Source: Methylobacterium aquaticum
Lineage (GTDB): Bacteria > Pseudomonadota > Alphaproteobacteria > Rhizobiales > Beijerinckiaceae
Length of the DNA: 48,181 nucleotides
Assembly (NCBI RefSeq): GCF_001043915.1
Contig: NZ_LABX01000045.1
Location: 1 to 48,181 of the forward strand
Direction: 5' to 3'
The position numbers were made by a program, and so were the translations under genes. The notes under the pieces are model-generated. The model did no database searches. It was given only the letters and a program-made list of their open reading frames with translations, and was not told the DNA's origin. Numbering within the stretch: position 1 is the first letter of the stretch; each line of letters opens with the position of its first letter. Below are positions 42,541-48,181 of the stretch, piece by piece.

Positions 42541-42876
42541 TCAGCGCTCCGGATCGCGGCCGCGGAGCAGCCGTGGCCCGGCCGGCGGCCTCCCGTCATA
42601 TGGGGCGGAGACGGACCGATCGCCATACGGGGAGGGCGACGGCAGGCCGGGCGGGGCGAATCCCGGAACGATGACCTCGATGCGGGGATCGGGCGCCCGG
42701 CCCTGTTCCAGGTCGGCGCAGAGGGTCTCCGGCACCGCCGTGAGCGGTCCGGGCGGGTTCGCGCCGATCGTCGCCGAGGAATAGGCGTCGCCGCCGCAAT
42801 CAGGCCCGTTCCCGAGGCCGCCCGCAAGGGCTGGGAGCGGGGCCAGCAGGAGGAGGAAGGGGAGGGCGCGCCGCAC
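42541..42876 (-). CDS. Small secreted Pro/Gly-rich protein
   Basis: This 111-aa protein has a signal peptide (ALPFLLLLAPLPALAGG) and a Pro/Gly/Asp-rich mature part with two Cys (GNGPDCGGDAYSSATIGANP and ETLCADLEQGR). It is probably periplasmic, with a possible disulfide. A GTG start was chosen because it gives a normal leader and follows the DUF3108 gene by 4 bp. I recognise no family beyond the general look of short Methylobacterium envelope proteins. Confidence 0.6.
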   Translation of the reverse strand: MRRALPFLLLLAPLPALAGGLGNGPDCGGDAYSSATIGANPPGPLTAVPETLCADLEQGRAPDPRIEVIVPGFAPPGLPSPSPYGDRSVSAPYDGRPPAGPRLLRGRDPER

Positions 42877-42880
42877 GGTT

Positions 42881-43801
42881 CTAGCGCCCGTCCGCCGGAG
42901 CCTCCGGCGCTTGCGCCGCCGCCTGCACGCTCGTCTCCGGGGCACCCTGGCCGCTCTGGGACCACCGCGTCGCCTCGATGATGTTGAGGCCGATCTGGGT
43001 GCGGACGGCGATGCGCAAGGGGAGCAGCACCCGCGCGCCGGCGACAGGGGCGAGCCACACCGACATCTCGGTGTTCTCCTCCATGAACTTCACCCCCGGC
43101 CGGTCCGGCCGGTGGCCGGCGATGGGCTGGTAGCGCGCCTTGCAGACGAGGACCGGCCCCGCATAGCCGGGCTTCTGGACGCTGCGGGTCTCGCCGTAGC
43201 TCAGCACCACGTTGAACCGGCTCGCGCCGTCGAAGACCGGGATGATGCGGTTGCAATTCTGCGGATCGGTCAGGTCGCCGTGGCCTTGCGCCGGCATCAT
43301 CAGGGCGCTCACCGGATCGATTACGCCGCGCTTATGCGTCTCGCTGACGGTCACCCGCTCGGGGTCCGGCACCAGCGGGGGGGCGATGTCGGAGGCGACC
43401 ACGTTGCCGCGGGCCATCGCCATACGCACGGTGATCGAGGCGCTGGCGCTGTGGGAGGCCAGCGCGAAGGCTGCCGGCACCGGCCGGGCCGTCACCGTGC
43501 CGCTCGCCCGGCCCGACCCATAGCCGCCCGTGATCGCGCCGACGAGGCCGGTGAGACGGGCGCTGACATCCATCGTGTAGCGCTGGCCCTGCACCGAACC
43601 GGTGACCTGTGCGGTCCCGATCGGCACGCCGGCCAGCGTGATGCCGTAATCGACCGTCACGGCCGTCTCGCCGGCCTTGGGCGCGCGGCCCCGCGCCGCC
43701 TGGGCTGGCGTCGCCTCGCCGGACGGGAGGGCGAGCCCCGCCGCGAGGGCGAGCGAGAGGAAGGCCGTGCAACGCATGAGGGAACCGATCTCGAACGCCA
43801 T
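42881..43801 (-). CDS. DUF3108-domain periplasmic protein
   Basis: This 306-aa exported protein has a signal peptide (LMRCTAFLSLALAAGLALPS). A DUF3108 body follows: VTVDYGITLAGVPIGTAQVT, MDVSARLTGLVGAITGGYGS, RGVIDPVSALMMPAQGHGD, CNRIIPVFDGASRFNVVLSY and NTEMSVWLAPVAGARVLLPL. DUF3108 proteins are beta-rich envelope proteins of unknown role. The ATG at 43801 has AGG 6 nt upstream; one at 43777 is an alternative. It is divergent from rpmB and precedes the small secreted protein. Confidence 0.85.
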   Translation of the reverse strand: MAFEIGSLMRCTAFLSLALAAGLALPSGEATPAQAARGRAPKAGETAVTVDYGITLAGVPIGTAQVTGSVQGQRYTMDVSARLTGLVGAITGGYGSGRASGTVTARPVPAAFALASHSASASITVRMAMARGNVVASDIAPPLVPDPERVTVSETHKRGVIDPVSALMMPAQGHGDLTDPQNCNRIIPVFDGASRFNVVLSYGETRSVQKPGYAGPVLVCKARYQPIAGHRPDRPGVKFMEENTEMSVWLAPVAGARVLLPLRIAVRTQIGLNIIEATRWSQSGQGAPETSVQAAAQAPEAPADGR

Positions 43802-43997
43802 CGCCCGCCTGCGATGAAGCGGGGAAAATCTGTCCCTATCGTGACGCGATCAGGGTTAACGGACCGTCTCGCCGCGCCCCCGTGGCTGGTCGGGGCGCGT
43901 CCGGCCGGCGGACCGCACTCCGGCGCGGCGCGCCTCTCCCGGGCGCGAGAGGGCGGCCCGGGGTCGCTCGCTCGGAGGCACGATCGGGGTCTGCGCC

Positions 43998-44026
43998 TTG
44001 ACGAGACCCACACTCTCCCTCTATAG
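43998..44026 (+). promoter_or_regulatory. rpmB promoter (-35 and -10)
   Basis: TTGACG (43998-44003), a 17-bp spacer and CTATAG (44021-44026) form a good sigma-70 promoter about 115 bp before the rpmB start, in the divergent gap to the DUF3108 gene. Confidence 0.65.
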
Positions 44027-44142
44027 GCGCGTGCTTTCCAGGGACTTCGCGGGGTCCGGTTCAGTCCGGGGTGCGCAGCACGCCCGGCTCTCTCGCGTTG
44101 CGTGGTCCCTCGCCGAACCAAGACCAGTTGAGGATATAGACC

Positions 44143-44433
44143 ATGTCGCGTCGCTGCGAGCTCACCGGTAAGGGGGTGCTCACCGGCCACCTCGTGAGCC
44201 ACTCGAACCGCAAGACCAAGCGCCGGTTCCTGCCGAACCTGTGCAACGTCACCCTGCTCTCCGACACGCTCGGCCGCTCGGTGCGCCTGCGCGTCTCGGC
44301 CAACGCCCTGCGCACGGTCGAGCACCGCGGTGGCCTGGATGCGTTCCTGATCAAGGCCGGCGAGACCGATCTGTCGCAGAATGCCCGCCTGCTGAAGCGC
44401 GAGATCGAGAAGAAGCTCGCCGAGGCGGCCTGA
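44143..44433 (+). CDS. rpmB: 50S ribosomal protein L28
   Basis: This 96-aa bL28 has [20 protein letters not shown] near the N-terminus, [20 protein letters not shown], and [24 protein letters not shown] sequence in the C-terminal half, a standard length for alphaproteobacteria. GAGGA precedes the ATG. It has its own promoter upstream and an intrinsic terminator downstream, so it is probably monocistronic. Confidence 0.97.
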   Translation: MSRRCELTGKGVLTGHLVSHSNRKTKRRFLPNLCNVTLLSDTLGRSVRLRVSANALRTVEHRGGLDAFLIKAGETDLSQNARLLKREIEKKLAEAA

Positions 44434-44500
44434 TTTTTCGCGGTGGAGGCGTCCAGCGACTCCTTCGCCAGGACGATGACGAGAGCACGGTGACGAAAAA

Positions 44501-44534
44501 CCCCCGGATGCGCCGACGGCGCCCGGGGGTTTTT
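44501..44534 (+). terminator. Intrinsic terminator after rpmB
   Basis: CCCCCGG...CGCCG and CGGCG...CCGGGGG form a GC-rich stem followed by TTTTT (44530-44534). AAAAA precedes the stem, so it could also work on the opposite strand. Confidence 0.85.
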
Positions 44535-44546
44535 CGCTTTGGCCAC

Positions 44547-44675
44547 TGATACCAACGGCCGTTGAAAACGACCTTTGGTTCCGTTCTCCAATTTTCGCTC
44601 AGCCAAAGGCTGAGTATCGAAAATATGAGATGGTTCATCGGCCCGACGCGTCAGCATCTTGGGCCGATGGTATGA
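44547..44675 (+). repeat. Dispersed intergenic element, copy C (after rpmB)
   Basis: This is the shortest and apparently most intact copy, 129 bp: TGATACCAACGGCCGTTG, AACGACCTTTGGTTCCGTTC, a nested hairpin TTTTCG-CTCAGCC-AAA-GGCTGAG-TAT-CGAAAA, then TCATCGGCCCGACGCGTCAG and CATCTTGGGCCGATGGTATGA. The ends are 12/14 inverted repeats (TGATACCAACGGCC versus TCATACCATCGGCC). It lies 113 bp after the rpmB stop, just past its terminator, in the same orientation. Confidence 0.88.
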
Positions 44676-44701
44676 GATGTGCCGTCACGCCGTCGGTCCT
44701 G

Positions 44702-44766
44702 CCCACACACGAACCTGATCCCGATGTGCCGCACAGCGGCGCCTCGGAATCAGGTTCGTGTGTGGG
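44702..44766. repeat. Perfect 18-bp inverted repeat at the end of cobT
   Basis: CCCACACACGAACCTGAT (44702-44719) and ATCAGGTTCGTGTGTGGG (44749-44766) are perfect inverted copies, separated by 29 bp. Three more bases of each arm pair with one mismatch. The structure ends 14 bp past the cobT stop codon. No U-tract follows for the cobT transcript, so it is either an unusual terminator/mRNA end or a separate palindromic element. Confidence 0.8.
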
Positions 44767-44780
44767 ATGGGTCTATGGCT

Positions 44781-46682
44781 CTACCGCCGCCCGCCTGCCG
44801 CCATCCGGCGCACCGGCGCAGGGCCGGCATCCTCCTCGAACAGCTCGGCCAGCTTCTCGGTCATCACGCCGCCGAGTTCCTCGGCGTCGATGATGGTGAC
44901 GGCCCGGCGGTAGTAGCGGGTCACGTCGTGACCGATGCCGATGGCCAGAAGCTCCACGGGTGAGCGGGTCTCGATCTCGTCGATGACGTAGCGCAGGTGG
45001 CGCTCCAGGTAATTCCCCGGATTGACCGAGAGGGTCGAGTCGTCGACCGGGGCGCCGTCGGAGATCACCATCAGGATCCTGCGCTGCTCGGGCCGGCCGA
45101 GCAGGCGCTTGTGGGCCCAATCCAGGGCCTCGCCGTCGATGTTCTCCTTGAGCAGGCCCTCGCGCATCATCAGGCCGAGATTCTTGCGCGCCCGGCGCCA
45201 TGGTGCGTCGGCCGACTTGTAGACGATGTGGCGCAGGTCGTTGAGGCGCCCCGGGGTCGGCGGCTTGCCCGATTGCAGCCAGGCTTCGCGCGATTGCCCG
45301 CCCTTCCAGGCACGCGTCGTGAAGCCCAGGATCTCGACCTTGACGCCGCAGCGCTCCAGCGTGCGGGCCAGGATGTCGGCGCAGGTCGCCGCCACGGTGA
45401 TCGGCCGGCCGCGCATCGAGCCCGAATTGTCGAGCAGCAGCGTGACGACCGTATCGCGGAAATTCGTGTCCTTCTCGTGCTTGAAGGAGAGCGGCTGGAA
45501 CGGGTCGATCACGACGCGCACGAGCCGGGCCGGGTCGAGCTGGCCTTCCTCGAGGTCGAATTCCCAGGCGCGGTTCTGCTGGGCGAGCAGGCGCCGCTGG
45601 AGACGGTTCGCCAGCCGCCCGACCACGCCCTGGAGATGGGCGAGCTGCTTGTCCAGGTAGGAGCGCAGGCGCGCCAGCTCGTCGGCGTCGCACAGATCCT
45701 CGGCGTGGACGACCTCGTCGTATTTCTGCGAGAACACCTTGTAGTCGGGGCCGCGCGGCTCGTTGGCCCGCGGGCCCGGCGGTCGCCAGGATTCGGAGGC
45801 TTCCTCCGAATCAGCATCCTCAGCATCCTCCGGCAACTCTCCCGACGGCGCGTCGGCGGCCTCGGTGGCGCCTTCCTCGATCTCGTCGGACGCCTCGTCC
45901 GAGACCTCCATCTCGGCCCGGTCGCCCTGGCTCTGCTGCTCGGCCTCGCCCTCGCCGGCCTGCTGCTCGTCCGACTCGGCCTCGTTCTCGTCGTCGTTCT
46001 CTTCGTCGTCGGGATCGAGGGGCGCCTCGTCCGCCATGTCGAGGGAGGAGAGCAGGTCGCGCACCGAGCGGGCGAAGGCACGCTGGTCCTCCAGGGTGCC
46101 GAGCAGCCCGTCGAGGTTGCGCCCGGCCCGGTCCTCGATGAACTCGCGCCACAGCCCGACGATGCGCTGCGCCGCCGGGGGCGGGGCCTGGCCAGTCAGG
46201 CGCTCGCGCACCATCAGGGCGACGGCGTCTTCGAGCGGGGCGTCGGCCCGGTCGGTGATCTCCTCGTACTTGCCGCCGCGGTGGTAGCGGTCCTCCAGCA
46301 TCGCCGTGAGGTTGCCGGCGACGCCGGCCATCCGGCGCGAGCCGATCGCCTCGACCCGGGCCTGCTCGACCGCGTCGAAGACCGCGCGCGCGGCGGCGTT
46401 CTCGGGCGCCAGGCGCCGGTGGACCGCGTTGTCGTGGCAGGCGAGACGGAGCGCCATCGAATCGGCATGGCCGCGCAGGATCGCCACGTCGCCGGGGGAG
46501 AGCTTGCGCGGCGGTTCCGGCAGGCGGGCCTTGTCGCCGGTGAGCGCCGGCCGGTCGGTCGCGAAGGTGACCTCGATCTCGGCCTTGCGGGCGATGGCCC
46601 GCAGCGTCCCGGCCACCGAGCGCTTCAGCGGCTCGGCGACGGACTCGCGCTTCTCGCCGGGCTTGCGGTTGGAGATGGACAT
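44781..46682 (-). CDS. cobT: Cobaltochelatase subunit CobT
   Basis: This 633-aa CobT, with CobS and CobN, forms the ATP-dependent aerobic cobalt chelatase that inserts Co2+ into hydrogenobyrinic acid a,c-diamide in B12 synthesis. Helical N-terminal half ([36 protein letters not shown]), a very acidic linker (residues about 210-295, runs of Asp/Glu), and a C-terminal von Willebrand A domain with MIDAS motif [14 protein letters not shown] and [19 protein letters not shown]. CobN is not in the window. cobS precedes it by 180 bp on the same strand. Confidence 0.95.
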   Translation of the reverse strand: MSISNRKPGEKRESVAEPLKRSVAGTLRAIARKAEIEVTFATDRPALTGDKARLPEPPRKLSPGDVAILRGHADSMALRLACHDNAVHRRLAPENAAARAVFDAVEQARVEAIGSRRMAGVAGNLTAMLEDRYHRGGKYEEITDRADAPLEDAVALMVRERLTGQAPPPAAQRIVGLWREFIEDRAGRNLDGLLGTLEDQRAFARSVRDLLSSLDMADEAPLDPDDEENDDENEAESDEQQAGEGEAEQQSQGDRAEMEVSDEASDEIEEGATEAADAPSGELPEDAEDADSEEASESWRPPGPRANEPRGPDYKVFSQKYDEVVHAEDLCDADELARLRSYLDKQLAHLQGVVGRLANRLQRRLLAQQNRAWEFDLEEGQLDPARLVRVVIDPFQPLSFKHEKDTNFRDTVVTLLLDNSGSMRGRPITVAATCADILARTLERCGVKVEILGFTTRAWKGGQSREAWLQSGKPPTPGRLNDLRHIVYKSADAPWRRARKNLGLMMREGLLKENIDGEALDWAHKRLLGRPEQRRILMVISDGAPVDDSTLSVNPGNYLERHLRYVIDEIETRSPVELLAIGIGHDVTRYYRRAVTIIDAEELGGVMTEKLAELFEEDAGPAPVRRMAAGGRR

Positions 46683-46862
46683 AGCAAGGCTACTTCTTCA
46701 GCGAGTCGAAGTCGGAGGGGCGCGGCGTCGTGGGAAGGCGTCGTGGGCATGCGCCGGCGCGCTCGGGGTCGGTCCTCCGGCGGGGCCGGCCCCGCTGCGG
46801 CGGCGCCTCGACGCGGCGCTCGCGCAGCGGGATCCCACCCTCCGGCGACGGCCCCGACGCCG

Positions 46863-47846
46863 TCAGCTCAGCGCGACGTTGACCGCGCTCTCGGGCAGCT
46901 CCTTGCCGAAGGAGCGCTGGTAGAACTCGGCCACCAGGGCGCGCTCCAGCTCGTCGCACTTGTTGAGGAAGGTGACCCGGAAGGCGAAGCCGATATCGTT
47001 GAAGATGTCGGCATTCTCCGCCCAGGTGATCACCGTGCGCGGGCTCATCACGGTCGACAGGTCGCCGTTGATGAAGGCGTTACGGGTCAGGTCGGCCACG
47101 CGCACCATCTTGTTGACGACGTCGCGCCCGCCCTCGCCGCGGTAATGCGGCGCCTTGGACAGGACGATGTCGACCTCCCGGTCGTGCGGCAGGTAGTTGA
47201 GCGTGGTGACGATCGACCAGCGGTCCATCTGGCCCTGGTTGATCTGCTGGGTGCCGTGATAGAGGCCCGACGTGTCGCCGAGGCCGACCGTGTTGGCGGT
47301 GGCGAACAGGCGGAAGCCGGGATGGGGGCGGATCACCCGCTTCTGGTCGAGGAGCGTCAGGCGGCCCGACACCTCCAGCACGCGCTGGATCACGAACATC
47401 ACGTCCGGGCGGCCGGCATCGTACTCGTCGAAGACGAGCGCGACGTTGTTCTGCAACGCCCAGGGCAGGATGCCGTCCTGGAAGGCGGTGACCTGCTTGC
47501 CCTCCTTGAGCACGATCGCGTCCTTGCCGACGAGATCGATGCGCGAGACGTGGCTGTCGAGGTTGATGCGAATGCAGGGCCAGTTCAGCCGCGCGGCGAC
47601 CTGCTCGACATGGGTCGACTTGCCGGTGCCGTGATAGCCGGTGATCATCACCCGGCGGTTGCGGGCGAAGCCGGCGAGGATCGCCAGGGTGGTCTCGCGG
47701 TCGAACAGGTAGTCAGGGTCGAGATCCGGCACGTGCTCGTCGGTGGCCGAATAGGCCGGCACTTCGAGGTTCGAATCGATCCCGAACACCTTGCGCACCG
47801 AGACGGTCGTGTCCGGGAGAGCGGGTGGCGTGTTCTCAGCAAGCAT
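46863..47846 (-). CDS. cobS: Cobaltochelatase ATPase subunit CobS
   Basis: This 327-aa AAA+ ATPase of the MoxR-like clade drives the CobNST chelatase. Conserved features: [20 protein letters not shown] near the start, Walker [21 protein letters not shown], Walker [18 protein letters not shown], and sensor region [20 protein letters not shown]. The start at [13 protein letters not shown] has GAGG 5 nt upstream; the longer frame to 47960 adds an Arg-rich stretch without support. It is encoded with cobT in the usual order. Confidence 0.95.
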   Translation of the reverse strand: MLAENTPPALPDTTVSVRKVFGIDSNLEVPAYSATDEHVPDLDPDYLFDRETTLAILAGFARNRRVMITGYHGTGKSTHVEQVAARLNWPCIRINLDSHVSRIDLVGKDAIVLKEGKQVTAFQDGILPWALQNNVALVFDEYDAGRPDVMFVIQRVLEVSGRLTLLDQKRVIRPHPGFRLFATANTVGLGDTSGLYHGTQQINQGQMDRWSIVTTLNYLPHDREVDIVLSKAPHYRGEGGRDVVNKMVRVADLTRNAFINGDLSTVMSPRTVITWAENADIFNDIGFAFRVTFLNKCDELERALVAEFYQRSFGKELPESAVNVALS

Positions 47847-48059
47847 ACGGACCTCGTCGGGGCAGGCCGGCCCTCCATGGGCGATCCTGCGAATGTCGCG
47901 ACGGCGCGGGAAGACCGGCGGGCGCCGCATGTCCTTAATCTGCGGGGGGAGCCGGCGCAAACGTGCCTGAGCCGGATATATGGGCGAGGCGTCGCGTTTC
48001 GAGTCCCTCCGTCGCGCAGCAGGGATGCGAGATCCGTGCCCGCCGGGGCCCCGCTCCGC

Positions 48060-48181
48060 TCAGCACAGGCCGGCGCCCCGCAGGGTGTCGTGGGCCTTGA
48101 TGATGTCGCGCAGGCGGTCCTCGAAGGAGCGGTCGCCGCCATTGGCGTCGGGGTGGAAGCGCTTCACCAGCGCCTTGTACT
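48060..48181 (-). CDS. J-domain protein, C-terminal end only
   Basis: The gene runs off the right edge; only the last 40 codons are visible. YKALVKRFHPDANGGDRSFE contains the HPD motif of a J domain, then RLRDIIKAHDTLRGAGLC and a TGA stop. A J domain at the extreme C-terminus, upstream of cobS, matches a DnaJ-like protein found beside cobST in other Rhizobiales. It should stimulate an Hsp70; the N-terminal part cannot be described. Confidence 0.8.
   Translation of the reverse strand, partial: YKALVKRFHPDANGGDRSFEDRLRDIIKAHDTLRGAGLC

Noticed and set aside
46683..46862. Possible cobalamin riboswitch near cobS/cobT
   Set aside because: No B12-box-like conserved core or leader structure could be identified in the cobS-cobT gap or upstream of cobS. 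Expression control by B12 is not supported.

Overview
The window is a high-GC alphaproteobacterial chromosome segment, most likely from a Methylobacterium-type member of the Hyphomicrobiales (Rhizobiales). This is inferred from the very high GC coding sequence, the aerobic cobaltochelatase pair cobS/cobT, the cobT / rpmB / DUF3108 / SUV3-like helicase / S4 / fdxA / carD / rpoH gene order, a PPi-dependent phosphofructokinase, and a Rhizobiales-style intergenic palindrome. No phage, integrase, transposase, CRISPR array, rRNA or tRNA was found. Almost all of the window is housekeeping or metabolic; the least ordinary parts are intergenic elements and a few broken or repetitive genes.

Layout. 1-0.73 kb: a leucine-rich-repeat gene with a near-identical 66-bp repeat array. 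0.8-9.1 kb: HAD phosphatase, membrane-linked alpha/beta hydrolase, polysaccharide-export lipoprotein, D-2-hydroxyacid dehydrogenase, branched-chain-amino-acid-type binding protein, soluble PAS chemoreceptor and PhzF-like protein. 9.2-16.3 kb: a complete malonate uptake and catabolism unit, with TRAP transporter matPQM, malonyl-CoA decarboxylase matA and malonyl-CoA synthetase matB on the minus strand and the GntR-type regulator matR divergent from them. 16.4-19 kb: a YihY/BrkB membrane protein, then a poorly conserved stretch with small overlapping ORFs and a broken membrane-protein gene. 19.1-24.6 kb: msrB, small conserved genes, a tightly overlapping NUDIX / TIGR02301 / propeller-like / SDR run, pdxH and a surface lipoprotein. 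24.9-28.3 kb: DnaJ-like cochaperone, fabI and pfp. 28.4-35.5 kb: small ORF, lytic transglycosylase, methyltransferase, DUF427, mutT, SIMPL protein, argJ, LysR regulator and a phosphopantetheinyl transferase. 35.8-48.2 kb: rpoH, carD, fdxA, S4 protein, SUV3-like helicase, secreted proteins, rpmB, cobT, cobS and the end of a J-domain gene.

Most notable signal. A 130-230 bp intergenic element occurs three times (19563-19795 +, 35672-35847 -, 44547-44675 +). All copies lie downstream of a gene in that gene's own orientation. Two copies begin exactly on the TGA stop codon of the preceding gene (msrB and rpoH). The ends are imperfect inverted repeats, and the internal hairpin keeps its pairing although its sequence differs between copies. 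One copy carries a second, unrelated Rhizobiales palindrome inside that hairpin. This looks like a non-autonomous mobile or structured 3'-UTR element and is the best candidate here for something undescribed.
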